This document shows positions 1 through 9,077 of a stretch of DNA of 64,000 bases, one piece after another (the first letter of the stretch is position 1; the number at the start of each line of letters is the position of its first letter). Location: assembly GCF_033100115.1 (NCBI RefSeq), contig NZ_CP136910.1:3372001-3436000 (forward strand), given 5' to 3'. The DNA comes from Anaerocolumna sp. AGMB13020 (GTDB taxonomy: Bacteria; Bacillota; Clostridia; Lachnospirales; Lachnospiraceae). A program made the translations under genes and the position numbers. The notes under the pieces were generated by a model. It was not told the DNA's origin and made no database searches. It saw only the letters and a list, made by a program, of their open reading frames with translations.

Positions 1-1
1 G

Positions 2-952
2 ACTGCAATAGGCCATAAGCTGGGATTTGACCAGCTGTTCTTACAGGAAAGCACACTTCCTCTGAGCAAGACTACTGGTGAGACTGCAAGCAAAGAAAAT
101 AAGGTTCAGGTAGAAGAGAATGGTACAAAAATAGTAGTAAACGGAGCAAACTTCAGCTATCGTTTTAATAAGCTGTATGGGAGCTTTGAATCCATGGTTG
201 TAAATAACCACACAGTATTGGAGAAACCGCTGGAATATAATATTTGGCGTGCACCTGCCGACAATGACCGCAATATTCGTAATTCCTGGGAGAGAGCCCG
301 TTATGATAGAGCCTTCCCCCGTGTATATGAAACCCGCGTATCCCAGGAAAACGGTGTAACAGCTATTTACTGCAAGCTGGCAATTACAGCAATTCAGATT
401 CAGCATATACTGGATCTTCAGGTAACCTGGTACATTAGTGCAGAAGGTACGGTAACCGTAGAGATAAATGGTAAGAGAAACAAGGAGCTTCCATTCCTTC
501 CACGTTTTGGTCTGCGCTTCTTCCTGCCCAAGGAATATGATAAAGTCAATTATCTAGGTTATGGACCTGGTGAAAGTTATATTGATAAACGCCGTTCCTC
601 CTGGTTTGGCAGATTTGAGCAGGAAATCTCTGATATGCATATAGATTATATCAAACCACAGGAGAACGGAAGTCATTATGGCTGTGAAGAGTTAACCATA
701 GTATCTTCTTATGGACAAAACCTTCATATTACTGCACATACTCCATTTTCCTTCCAGGCAGGACGCTATACACAGGAAGAATTAGCAGAAAAAGCGCATA
801 ATTATGAGCTTGAAACAGCAGACAGTACTATACTCTGCGTGGATTATAAGATGAGTGGTGTAGGTTCAAATTCCTGTGGACCGGCACTTGCAGAGAAATA
901 TCAGTTAGTGGAAGAGGAAATTTCCTTTAAAGCCACCTTGTATTTTGAATAA
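2..952 (+). CDS. beta-galactosidase, GH2 family, C-terminal part (5' end outside window)
   Basis: The reading frame is open from base 2, so this is the last 316 residues of a longer protein. It matches the C-terminal small-chain region of LacZ-type GH2 beta-galactosidases: the segment WRAPADND (visible residues about 83-90) is the usual RAPxDND signature at the start of that domain, followed by a beta-rich region with GYGPGESY and a closing aromatic strand. The catalytic glutamates lie in the missing N-terminal part. It would hydrolyse beta-galactosides in the cytoplasm. The gene is followed by a bidirectional terminator and faces a convergent gene. Family call is confident; substrate is inferred. 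Confidence 0.88.
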   Translation, partial: TAIGHKLGFDQLFLQESTLPLSKTTGETASKENKVQVEENGTKIVVNGANFSYRFNKLYGSFESMVVNNHTVLEKPLEYNIWRAPADNDRNIRNSWERARYDRAFPRVYETRVSQENGVTAIYCKLAITAIQIQHILDLQVTWYISAEGTVTVEINGKRNKELPFLPRFGLRFFLPKEYDKVNYLGYGPGESYIDKRRSSWFGRFEQEISDMHIDYIKPQENGSHYGCEELTIVSSYGQNLHITAHTPFSFQAGRYTQEELAEKAHNYELETADSTILCVDYKMSGVGSNSCGPALAEKYQLVEEEISFKATLYFE

Positions 953-1039
953 TTTTATATTAAGTTAGCTTTTCCTCCCATAAAAATAGAACATCCAAAC
1001 CGACACAAGCAGTTTTCAGAAACATCCAGGTGGAACTGC

Positions 1040-1085
1040 AAAGAAGCGGAAACAGCCGAAAATTATCGGAGGTTTCCGCTTCTTT
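1040..1085. terminator. bidirectional intrinsic terminator
   Basis: A perfect 14-bp stem, AAAGAAGCGGAAAC at 1040-1053 and its complement at 1072-1085, lies between the convergent beta-galactosidase and the gene at 1092-1748. The stem ends are A/T-rich on both strands, so it can serve both genes. Confidence 0.75.
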
Positions 1086-1091
1086 CATAAA

Positions 1092-1748
1092 TCAGGCCTG
1101 TGCTATGATTTTCATTACGTCATCTCTATGTTCTGAAGAAGAGAATACCAGTACCTGATCAGGCTTTTTCTTTTCCGAACCACGGTAGTAAAAATATATT
1201 GGAAAAAGGTCAAATATAGTTTTAACACCCTTTGGTCTAAACTGTAATTGGTAATGCTCGTTACTGAGTTCAATGTGGTCAACATCTTTTAATCTGACCA
1301 AACAGGTATTTTCAAAGGAATAATTTTTAAAAAGATAATCCTTGGTAATATAGACCCATTCTTCATACCTCTTGTCTCTGACATGTTTAATTTTTATAAC
1401 GGAGGCATCAACCATCTGAGCAGCGAAAGCAGCTTCTTCCCCCGGTGTTGTAAGTTGGGAACGCAGTTCTTTTTTTATAAATTTGATATACCTCTTAGAA
1501 GTATCCCGAAGGATGAATGGCAGATAGATTACTTCACAGATCACTCCGATAATAACACCATATTTAATATTTTTAATACCAAGACTTAAATCATACGATG
1601 AGCTTAAGTAACCTATAAGGAACAAAACAGCGACACTGCATGGAAAAGCAAAGAGCATCTGCAGAGCAAGACGTTTCCTTTCCTTTGACATGTTTATTAT
1701 GGCGGAAGCCTTTTCTGCCTCCAGCCATTGGTTTAAATTATTATCCAT
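1092..1748 (-). CDS. hypothetical membrane protein
   Basis: A 218-residue protein that I do not assign to a named family. The start at 1748 (MDNNLNQ) is chosen because AAGGAG sits 7 nt upstream; a longer in-frame version starting at 1787 has no such site. The N-terminus is charged, two hydrophobic segments follow at about residues 28-50 and 58-78, and the remaining 130 residues are soluble and beta-rich with a conserved-looking LKDVDHIEL segment. This two-TM plus cytoplasmic-domain layout resembles YcxB-like proteins, but that is only an impression. Probably monocistronic. Confidence 0.7.
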   Translation of the reverse strand: MDNNLNQWLEAEKASAIINMSKERKRLALQMLFAFPCSVAVLFLIGYLSSSYDLSLGIKNIKYGVIIGVICEVIYLPFILRDTSKRYIKFIKKELRSQLTTPGEEAAFAAQMVDASVIKIKHVRDKRYEEWVYITKDYLFKNYSFENTCLVRLKDVDHIELSNEHYQLQFRPKGVKTIFDLFPIYFYYRGSEKKKPDQVLVFSSSEHRDDVMKIIAQA

Positions 1749-1897
1749 AAAATACTCCTTATAAAATTTTCCATAAGTATAAAGCATTGGAAGATAAATG
1801 TCAAATTTTAATAAATTTTGTCACTATCAAAGCATACTATAACCTATCACTTTAAAAAAAATAAAAATGATATCCCTTTTTCTAACCTGTTCAACAC

Positions 1898-1926
1898 TTG
1901 ACAGTGCAATATGAGTCATATAAAAT
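1898..1926 (+). promoter_or_regulatory. sigma-A-type promoter for the ytvI-like gene
   Basis: TTGACA at 1898-1903, 17-nt spacer, TAAAAT at 1921-1926. It lies about 160 nt upstream of the YtvI-like start, with nothing else between. Confidence 0.5.
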
Positions 1927-2086
1927 AATAAATAGTCAAAGTATACGGAAGGAAAGGTTACGACACCAATAAAATCTAGATTTTTACAGCTCTATGTTGG
2001 GCTGCTGATTTGTTTCAAAAATCAGAAAAGGAATATAATATAAATACATATATAGAATGCCAAAACCAGGAAGGGTATAAAAGTTC

Positions 2087-3151
2087 ATGAACTTGAATAA
2101 GCAAAGAGCATTTATAATACATTTTATTTTTTTCTTAATTCTAACACTACTGCTGTATGTTGGGATTAAATATGTTTTTCCGCTGTTAATGCCTTTTGTT
2201 ATTGGTATTGTAATAGCCATGTCATTTCGAAACCTGATTGACCTGATTGAGAAAAAGACGCATAGTAAGCGGGTATTTATTTCTATTCTGACACTGCTGG
2301 CTTTTTACAGCCTGCTGGGCTTTATTATTAGCCTTATTGGTGTAAAGATGGTCAATTTCGTAAGCTCTCTATTTTATAATCTCCCCACACTCTACAAAGA
2401 AACACTGCTTCCTGCTTTAAATACGGTAACAGACAATATGATAGAGAAGTATCCGAGTACAAGAACCTATCTGGATAATTTTATGAGTAATATCGATCAA
2501 TCGGTATTTACGTATCTCTCCCAGATATCCACGAAGGTTGTATCAATGGCAACTGGTTTTGCTGGAATGTTACCCACCCTTTTAATAAAATTTATATTTA
2601 CGATAGTATCCTCTTTCTTTTTTACAATTGATTATTATAAGATAACCCGTTTTATTGTTCGCCAGTTCAAGCCTGAGCATCAGAAGGTGATACTGAACTT
2701 AAAGGATAATGTAATAGGCTCTCTGGGTAATTTTATAAAAGCTTATACAGCGATTATCTCTATTACTTTTGCTGAGTTGTCAATAGGTTTCTGGATTCTT
2801 GGAATACCTAGCCCTTTTCTTTTTGGTCTGCTGGTAGCAATCATAGATATCATGCCTATTCTTGGTACCGGTGCAGTGCTTCTGCCCTGGTCAGTCATTG
2901 CCTTTATAATCGGGAATACGAAGGTTGGTATGGGAATGCTGATATTATACATTTTCATTACAGTGGTAAGACAAATACTTGAGCCAAAGATAGTAGGTCA
3001 GCAGATCGGATTATATCCCATAGTAACACTGGTACTAATGTATGTCGGTGCCCAGTTGATGGGAGTGTTAGGACTTCTGATTTTACCAATAATGGCCACT
3101 ATTCTTATCAAACTGAATAAAGAAGGCAGTATACACCTGTTTAAGATATAA
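2087..3151 (+). CDS. ytvI: AI-2E family transporter, YtvI-like
   Basis: A 354-residue integral membrane protein of the AI-2E transporter (PerM/YtvI) superfamily. It has an N-terminal pair of membrane helices, a soluble loop at about residues 85-150, then six or so further helices. The C-terminal stretch containing EPKIVGQQIGLYPIVTL is the best family marker and is close to the sporulation protein YtvI, whose exact role is unknown. Length agrees with YtvI (about 350-370). GGAAGG precedes the ATG. A sigma-A-like promoter upstream and a strong terminator downstream make it monocistronic. The superfamily is sure; the ytvI assignment within it is likely rather than proven. Confidence 0.75.
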   Translation: MNLNKQRAFIIHFIFFLILTLLLYVGIKYVFPLLMPFVIGIVIAMSFRNLIDLIEKKTHSKRVFISILTLLAFYSLLGFIISLIGVKMVNFVSSLFYNLPTLYKETLLPALNTVTDNMIEKYPSTRTYLDNFMSNIDQSVFTYLSQISTKVVSMATGFAGMLPTLLIKFIFTIVSSFFFTIDYYKITRFIVRQFKPEHQKVILNLKDNVIGSLGNFIKAYTAIISITFAELSIGFWILGIPSPFLFGLLVAIIDIMPILGTGAVLLPWSVIAFIIGNTKVGMGMLILYIFITVVRQILEPKIVGQQIGLYPIVTLVLMYVGAQLMGVLGLLILPIMATILIKLNKEGSIHLFKI

Positions 3152-3163
3152 GTGTTGTAAAAG

Positions 3164-3198
3164 GAAGTACATCAAAGTGGGATGTACTTCTTTTTTTT
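3164..3198 (+). terminator. intrinsic terminator
   Basis: GAAGTACATC (3164-3173) and GATGTACTTC (3181-3190) form a perfect 10-bp stem followed by a run of eight T residues, 12 nt after the ytvI-like stop. Confidence 0.9.
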
Positions 3199-3836
3199 AT
3201 ATCTTTAACTTTTGCTGTTTATGTGAAGACATATTTATATAGTCCGAGTTTGTTATAAAGGAGTCGAGTTATAGCAATAAACAGTAAAGATAAAGAGATA
3301 TAGACTGAAAATGCTAGAGTGTTTCCAGTTTTTTATGTGCCAACTCATTGTCCGAAAGTCCTGAATGTTATTACATATGTAAATTCTACTAAATAAAAGG
3401 CATAATGTGATATGTTTATAGCTATAACTGACAAGAAAAAAGTAAAAATATATTATACAGTTATTAACAATAATTATATTGTTTTCTAACTATATAGTTT
3501 ACTTACTATGTGCAATTTAAAAGATAAAGTTATTTGCAATGAGATTGGACAACCAATAGATTTGCTAACTTTATGAAAAACAATTGAGCGCAAGGCATTT
3601 ATGTATACCCACATCGTAATAAGCATATCCGAAGAGTATGTTAAAAAATATAATAGTTACATGGCTAAAAAACTCCTATCAATTTTTAACACATAACGAG
3701 CAAGGTATCTGTTATCCATTAGATAAGACTGCTATTTTAATACATCGTTTAGGATACACTGCAACACATGAAAAAGAATGGAAGAGAACAGAAAATATAG
3801 CATATCTATATAACTAAAGTTTTATAGGAGGTTATT
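3199..3836. other. AT-rich intergenic region before the ABC exporter pair
   Basis: About 640 nt, clearly more AT-rich than the genes on its left. No confident gene. The only plausible coding stretch is the 59-codon frame at 3638-3817. The last bases (3826-3832) hold the strong ribosome site of the exporter gene. Confidence 0.6.
3638..3817 (+). CDS. possible small peptide gene (59 aa) upstream of ABC exporter
   Basis: A 59-residue frame ending 19 nt before the first exporter gene. The C-terminal half (starting NEQGICYPLDK and ending ENIAYLYN) reads like real protein rather than random AT-rich translation, and no other frame here does. GAAGAG lies just before the ATG but spacing is tight, so initiation is doubtful. 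Its position suggests an exported peptide or the 3' remnant of a lost gene. I recognise no family and no leader cleavage motif such as a double glycine. Confidence 0.25.
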   Translation: MLKNIIVTWLKNSYQFLTHNEQGICYPLDKTAILIHRLGYTATHEKEWKRTENIAYLYN

Positions 3837-5639
3837 ATGAAACAATTATTGAAAAACTTGGTTTTTCTAGAAAAATTGTCTAAGAAAATATGTCCATATT
3901 ATTATTATAGTAAAACTTTGGATGAAATAATACAAATTGCAACAACAAGTATTTACATTTTTATGCCAAAACGTATTATAGATTCTATGCTCCGAGGTGA
4001 TGCATGGAATACTGTATTACGAGAGATTTTATTCTTTATTACTGCTATCTCTATTACAAAAATAATAGATTTGGCAACTCGTACTTATAGAAATGTTAAT
4101 ACCAACAGGGCAGATGTTGATACAGTTAAACATTATTCTGGAATTTGTTCGGAATTGGATTATGAAAAGTTTGAAAGCGCTGAAGTTAGAGATTTGATAG
4201 AAGTAATTATGTATAGAGTAAGGGGAACAGTAGTGGTAGATTTCTATGTGAAAATAACCTCTACGTTCATTCAGGTTATACTGTTTTCTGCATTATTATA
4301 TACACTTAATCCCTTGTTTCTTCTGGTTTTATTTATAATTGCATTAATAAGAATTTTTATAAAAAGTAAGATAAATAATATTGAAAGTGATACAATACCT
4401 GATTTTAAAAAGAATGGACGCCATTTTAGATATATAGATAATTCACTGGTAAATTTTTTATTTGCTAAAGAAATACGAATCAATAATGTAGATAAGTTGT
4501 TTGAGAAAAAATATGAAGACAATATAAGAGAAAGATACGATTTAAATACAACTTATAATAAGCGAATATTTAAAGCAAATTCTATGAAACTTTCAGCGGA
4601 TGCATTAGAAATGCTGGCGCTATATGGATATGCTGGATATAAATCGTTTATAGAAGAAATAACTTTGGGAAGCTTTACAATGTATATAACAACTGTAAAT
4701 TACTTTACTAATGCAATATCTAATCTGATAAATCTGTTGTTAGATTTAATTCATACACTCGATTATGTAAAAAAATATAATGAACTAACAGAAATGATAC
4801 ATCATGAAACTAGAGAGAAAATAGATATAACAAAATTTCCAAGTGAACCTTATCTTTTTGAATTTAGTAATGTCAGTTTTAAATATCCTCATACAGAAAA
4901 GCTGGTATTAAAGAATATCAATTTAATAATTAAACCAGGAGAAAAATTATCTATTGTTGGTGAAAATGGTACAGGTAAGACAACATTTATTAAATTAATT
5001 TGTAGGATATATGTACCAACCAGTGGAAAAATACTCTTAAATGGTATAGATATACAAACATTGGAACAAAAGGATTATGCTTGTATTATAGCAGCTGTTT
5101 TTCAGGATTTCAAACTCTTTTCATTTGATATAGAGGATAATATATTACTAAATATGCCAAAAGACGCAGCAAAACTTCAGAGTGTAATTAAAAAAGCTGA
5201 TCTAGAGGATAAAATTAATAAGCTTTCGGATGGAGTCTATACATATATTGATAAAGAATTTGTAGAGGATGGTGTTGAGTTCTCAGGAGGGGAGCGCCAG
5301 AAGTTGGCACTAGCCAGAGCTTATTATAAGGATAGTCCAATGGTAATAATGGATGAACCAACGGCTTCTATGGATCCAGTTGCAGAATTAAATCTTTATA
5401 AAAGATTTAACGATATTATAGGAAAAAAGACAGTTATATTTATTTCTCATCGGCTTGCGTCTACAAAATTCTGCGATAAGGTTGTTGTATTAGCTAATGG
5501 CATGATTATTGAACAGGGGACTCATGATGAATTAATGCGCCAACAAGGAAATTATTATGAAATGTTCCACATGCAATCAAAACTTTATACAGGAGATAAG
5601 ACTATTGGTTTTGAAGCCGAAATGGCAGAATTGGAGTAG
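3837..5639 (+). CDS. ABC exporter half-transporter, subunit A (permease-ATPase fusion)
   Basis: A 600-residue ABC half-transporter: an N-terminal membrane domain of about 320 residues and a C-terminal ATPase. The ATPase has Walker A GENGTGKT (about 375), Q-loop VFQDF, signature FSGGERQ (about 481), Walker B VIMDEP (about 501) and H-loop ISHR, so all catalytic elements are present. AGGAGG lies 5 nt before the ATG. It is followed after one base by a second half-transporter, and the two probably form a heterodimeric exporter of unknown substrate. The gene is noticeably AT-rich compared with its neighbours, consistent with horizontal acquisition. Confidence 0.9.
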   Translation: MKQLLKNLVFLEKLSKKICPYYYYSKTLDEIIQIATTSIYIFMPKRIIDSMLRGDAWNTVLREILFFITAISITKIIDLATRTYRNVNTNRADVDTVKHYSGICSELDYEKFESAEVRDLIEVIMYRVRGTVVVDFYVKITSTFIQVILFSALLYTLNPLFLLVLFIIALIRIFIKSKINNIESDTIPDFKKNGRHFRYIDNSLVNFLFAKEIRINNVDKLFEKKYEDNIRERYDLNTTYNKRIFKANSMKLSADALEMLALYGYAGYKSFIEEITLGSFTMYITTVNYFTNAISNLINLLLDLIHTLDYVKKYNELTEMIHHETREKIDITKFPSEPYLFEFSNVSFKYPHTEKLVLKNINLIIKPGEKLSIVGENGTGKTTFIKLICRIYVPTSGKILLNGIDIQTLEQKDYACIIAAVFQDFKLFSFDIEDNILLNMPKDAAKLQSVIKKADLEDKINKLSDGVYTYIDKEFVEDGVEFSGGERQKLALARAYYKDSPMVIMDEPTASMDPVAELNLYKRFNDIIGKKTVIFISHRLASTKFCDKVVVLANGMIIEQGTHDELMRQQGNYYEMFHMQSKLYTGDKTIGFEAEMAELE

Positions 5640-5640
5640 A

Positions 5641-7413
5641 ATGAAAAAATATTATTATAATTTGAGCAACGTTTTTTTTATGGTAAGACGAGTGTTTAAA
5701 TTGGATAAATATTCGGTTTTAATTAAGTCATTACTATGTCTTACCCAGATTGTGCAGACGTTCATTCCTTTGCTTTTTGTTCGATGGATTTTAAATGAAA
5801 TACAATTGAGAAGGAACTTGACTTATGTTTTAGAATTAGTAGGGATGTTCGTAATGTTTATGTTTTTATGTAATGTAATAAAGGAATTCTTTATGCGTAT
5901 GGATGAACGTCAATCTGATACTATATATAGATTAGTGCGCAAAGACATTGCTAAGCTAGCGTCGAAGATCCCATACTATGAAGCTGAGAAACCAGAAACA
6001 AAAGATTTTATTAAAATGGTTCAGGACTCTGTTGATATTTCATTATTGTTACATATGATTTTTGACCTTCTAAGACAGATAATAACTTTAATTGGACTAG
6101 CAACAATTGTATTAACAATACATCCACTATTTATAGTTTTAATTACGTTTGTTTTAGTTTTACGTATAATATCTAATCAAGGAATGCGGATTTTATGGGA
6201 AAAATGGAGAAAAACTATCAATGTTGCTAATCGTAAAGTAAATTATATGGTGTCTGTAATGAATGATATCGGATATGGTAAAGAAATCAGAATAAATGGT
6301 TTACAGAAATGGTTCACTGATAAGATGTCTGAAGCAATTGAACACTATTTAAGGGAAATGGAAAATTATAACCATGAAATACAAAAAAAGAATTCCATTG
6401 TGGAAAGTGTTGTCATTATTCAAGAATGCATTATATATGTTGTACTTGCTTACAGAGTGGTAATGGACAAAATGTTGATAGGAGATTTTTCAATGTATCT
6501 TTCTGGTATATCATCATTCTCAAATTGTTTATCTGGAATTATTGATTCTATTTCCAATTTACTAAAAGAAGGACAATTTTTAGAGCAATATCGTATAATG
6601 GTAGAGAGGGAAAGACAAAGTAAAGTTACTCATTTAAACTCACAGGTAATCAATAGAGATAAGGCTATTACAATCTGTTTTGAACATGTTTCTTTTCATT
6701 ATCCAAACAGTCAAAAATTAATTTTAGATGATATTAACTTTGAATTAAAATCAAATCAATCTCTTTCGATAGTTGGTTTAAATGGTGCAGGTAAGACAAC
6801 GATAGTTAAATTAATCTGTAAATTATATAGGCCTACAAAAGGGAGAATTTTATTAAACAGTATTGAAATTAATGAAATTGAAGATTTAGAGTATAGAAAA
6901 ATATTGGGAGTAGTATTTCAAGATTACCAACTTTTTGCATTCTCAGTTTTGGACAATGTTGCGCTTGTTCCGCCATATGATGAACAAAAGGCATGGAAAA
7001 CATTGCAAATGAGTGGATTAGAAACGAAATTGAGGTCCCTTAATCGTGGAATACATACCTCAATGTCAAAAGAATTGGATATGTTCGGGGTTGAGTTTTC
7101 AGGAGGAGAGAGTCAGAGAGTTGAGTTAGCCAGGGTATTATACAAAGAAGCATCTATTATCATTTTAGATGAACCAACAGCATCATTAGATCCTATAAAG
7201 GAATACCAATTATATAATACAATGCACGAATTCACATTGGATAAATGTGTTATATTTATTTCACATAGACTGCCATCAACTAAATTTACAGATTATATTA
7301 TGGTACTTAAAGATGGTCATATTATAGAATATGGAACATTTGGTGATTTGATGAAAGATACAAATGGTTACTTCTACAATATGTATAATTTGCAGTGCCA
7401 GCATTATTTGTAA
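5641..7413 (+). CDS. ABC exporter half-transporter, subunit B (permease-ATPase fusion)
   Basis: A 590-residue partner of the preceding gene. The start at 5641 is one base after the upstream stop, with TTGGAG just before it; a frame starting at 5557 would overlap the upstream gene by 83 nt and encode an unlikely N-terminus. The membrane domain is followed by an ATPase with Walker A GLNGAGKT (about 378), signature FSGGESQR (about 486), Walker B IILDEP (about 506) and H-loop ISHR. Both partners keep the catalytic glutamate, unlike many heterodimeric exporters that have one degenerate site. Translational coupling with subunit A is likely. Substrate unknown. Confidence 0.9.
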   Translation: MKKYYYNLSNVFFMVRRVFKLDKYSVLIKSLLCLTQIVQTFIPLLFVRWILNEIQLRRNLTYVLELVGMFVMFMFLCNVIKEFFMRMDERQSDTIYRLVRKDIAKLASKIPYYEAEKPETKDFIKMVQDSVDISLLLHMIFDLLRQIITLIGLATIVLTIHPLFIVLITFVLVLRIISNQGMRILWEKWRKTINVANRKVNYMVSVMNDIGYGKEIRINGLQKWFTDKMSEAIEHYLREMENYNHEIQKKNSIVESVVIIQECIIYVVLAYRVVMDKMLIGDFSMYLSGISSFSNCLSGIIDSISNLLKEGQFLEQYRIMVERERQSKVTHLNSQVINRDKAITICFEHVSFHYPNSQKLILDDINFELKSNQSLSIVGLNGAGKTTIVKLICKLYRPTKGRILLNSIEINEIEDLEYRKILGVVFQDYQLFAFSVLDNVALVPPYDEQKAWKTLQMSGLETKLRSLNRGIHTSMSKELDMFGVEFSGGESQRVELARVLYKEASIIILDEPTASLDPIKEYQLYNTMHEFTLDKCVIFISHRLPSTKFTDYIMVLKDGHIIEYGTFGDLMKDTNGYFYNMYNLQCQHYL

Positions 7414-7541
7414 TATAAACACTTAGTGTATACGGAAGGCAGATAAACACTAAATGGATATTATTATTAAGAAACCGCTAAGCGGAATAAATTGAAGAGA
7501 TTTGGGTAAGTCTTTATGCCCTCAAAAGGAGAGTTTCTGAA

Positions 7542-8117
7542 ATGACAACTATTTATTTTATAAGGCACGCTCAGCCTGATTTTACGGTACAGGAGGATGC
7601 AGCCAGACCACTGACAGTTAAGGGGAGAGCAGATACTGCTTTGGTAACGGAGTATTTAAAGGATAAAGATATACTGGAAGTGTTATCCAGCCCTTTTCTA
7701 AGAGCAGTTGATACCGTGAAAGACTTTGCAGAGGGGATTGGTCTGTCCGTTAAAACGGTATATGATTTTAGAGAACGCAAAGTGGACAGCCTGTGGATTG
7801 AAGACTTTACAGCCTTTACAAAGAAGCAATGGGCTGACTTTGATTATAAATTAACCGATGGGGAAAGCCTGCGAGAAGTACAGGAGAGAAATATTAAGGC
7901 CCTTGAAGATGTCTTGCTTGCAAATGATGGAAAAAACATAGCAATCGGAACCCATGGAACTGCCTTGAGCACCATATTAAATTATTATGATAACACATAT
8001 GGATATGAGGATTTTGACCGCATGAGAAGTCTGATGCCCTGGGTTGTAAGAATGCAGTTTGAGGGCACAAAATGTATAGATATCATGAAGATAAACATTC
8101 TGCAGGGAGAAATTTAA
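7542..8117 (+). CDS. histidine phosphatase family protein (phosphoglycerate-mutase-like)
   Basis: A 191-residue protein of the histidine phosphatase superfamily branch 1. The N-terminal motif RHAQPDF carries the nucleophilic histidine (the usual RHG/RHA), SSPFLRAVDT matches the second arginine motif, and GTHGTALS holds the second catalytic histidine. It is a cytoplasmic phosphatase acting on an unknown small phosphorylated substrate. AAAGGAG precedes the ATG by about 10 nt. It stands alone, 128 nt after the exporter genes, and its base composition is again that of the core genome. Confidence 0.88.
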   Translation: MTTIYFIRHAQPDFTVQEDAARPLTVKGRADTALVTEYLKDKDILEVLSSPFLRAVDTVKDFAEGIGLSVKTVYDFRERKVDSLWIEDFTAFTKKQWADFDYKLTDGESLREVQERNIKALEDVLLANDGKNIAIGTHGTALSTILNYYDNTYGYEDFDRMRSLMPWVVRMQFEGTKCIDIMKINILQGEI

Positions 8118-8450
8118 GAATTATATACATAAAACCTTATTTTAAATAGATTAGCTTATTTTTGGGTAGCCATGTTGACTAAATGTACTTATACTCCTTC
8201 TGGCATCAGCGGCTTTCTGAAATCTGTTAATCTTTGTCACCGGTGGGAGTTATTGAACCCTGCCTGCGGAAATACTCCTTGGGAGGTCAGCTGTCGTTGA
8301 GATAGTAGGAGGAGTGGCGATTGAACTTATTGTTAAACTGACTTATATTGACAGAATAGCTTGACAGAGGTAGTTTGACAGTATATTGTGGATGAAAAGC
8401 ATTATTACATACAGAAAGTTAAAATCATAGTCAGCATGGGAGGTTAGCAG
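8118..8450. other. intergenic region with three TTGACAG repeats
   Basis: About 330 nt without a gene. The middle part is less AT-rich and contains several complementary short stretches (ACTCC/GGAGT types) but matches no riboswitch class I recognise. Close to the next gene there are three TTGACAG direct repeats starting at 8348, 8361 and 8375. Confidence 0.5.
8348..8381 (+). promoter_or_regulatory. triple TTGACAG direct repeat
   Basis: TTGACAG occurs at 8348-8354, 8361-8367 and 8375-8381, spaced 13 and 14 nt, about 70 nt upstream of the acetyltransferase gene. Each could be a -35 element or a regulator half-site. No good -10 is obvious for any single copy. Confidence 0.35.
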
Positions 8451-8987
8451 ATGGAAGGAGCATTGGTATTTCAAAAAGGCAACAAGGAAGAGGTGCAGGA
8501 AATATTTGAGGTGTTTTCAGAAGGCATCAAAGAAATGATTGCCAATGGTATCTATCAATGGGATGAAGTATATCCAACTATGGAGGATCTTGAGAATGAC
8601 CTTGAGAACGAAGAACTGTATGTCGGTAAAGCGGAAGGAGACATCGGAGTTGTATTTGTGCTGAATCAAGACTTTGATGACCAGTACCAAAACGGTAAAT
8701 GGGTTCTTAAAACAGAGGACTTTATGGTAATCCACCGTTTATGTGTACACCCTAAATTCCAAAACCAGGGTTTGGGTAAAAAGACTTTGCTGCATATTGA
8801 AGAAATACTAAAATCCCAGGGGATTAAATCCATTCGTCTGGATGCCTATACTTTAAATCCCTTTGCATTAAGAATGTATAATTCTCTGGGATATTCAGTG
8901 GTTGGTGAAGCGAATTGGAGAAAGGGTAAATTTTACCTGATGGAGAAGATCCTGAATGATAAGGGAGAGAACCAGGGTTTAACTTAA
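8451..8987 (+). CDS. GNAT family N-acetyltransferase
   Basis: A 178-residue single-domain GNAT acetyltransferase. The acetyl-CoA binding motif A is visible as HRLCVHPKFQNQGLGKKTL (about residues 96-114: V-x-P-x-x-Q-x-x-G-x-G), with RMYNSLGY as the C-terminal motif B. It transfers an acetyl group from acetyl-CoA to an amine; the substrate cannot be told. A GGAGGT site precedes the ATG. The next gene is an XRE regulator with its own promoter, so this is probably a single-gene unit. Confidence 0.88.
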   Translation: MEGALVFQKGNKEEVQEIFEVFSEGIKEMIANGIYQWDEVYPTMEDLENDLENEELYVGKAEGDIGVVFVLNQDFDDQYQNGKWVLKTEDFMVIHRLCVHPKFQNQGLGKKTLLHIEEILKSQGIKSIRLDAYTLNPFALRMYNSLGYSVVGEANWRKGKFYLMEKILNDKGENQGLT

Positions 8988-9010
8988 CCAGTGGTTGATA
9001 AGAATCCGCC

Positions 9011-9064
9011 TGACCGGTTATTGTAGCTTTTTTGACCGGGAGCTATAATGAATCTGACCGGTCA
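9011..9064 (+). promoter_or_regulatory. promoter with three phased TGACCGG operators
   Basis: TGACCGG occurs at 9011, 9033 and 9055, exactly 22 nt apart (about two helical turns), and the last copy is the palindrome TGACCGGTCA. They flank and overlap a promoter with TTGTAG (9021-9026), 17-nt spacer and TATAAT (9044-9049). The likely ligand is the XRE-TPR regulator encoded just downstream. Confidence 0.6.
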
Positions 9065-9077
9065 AGGAGGAAAGAAG

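Noticed and set aside
8118..8450. T-box or other riboswitch before the acetyltransferase gene
   Set aside because: Some complementary stretches exist but no T-box GGTGG-type core or other class-specific motif could be identified.
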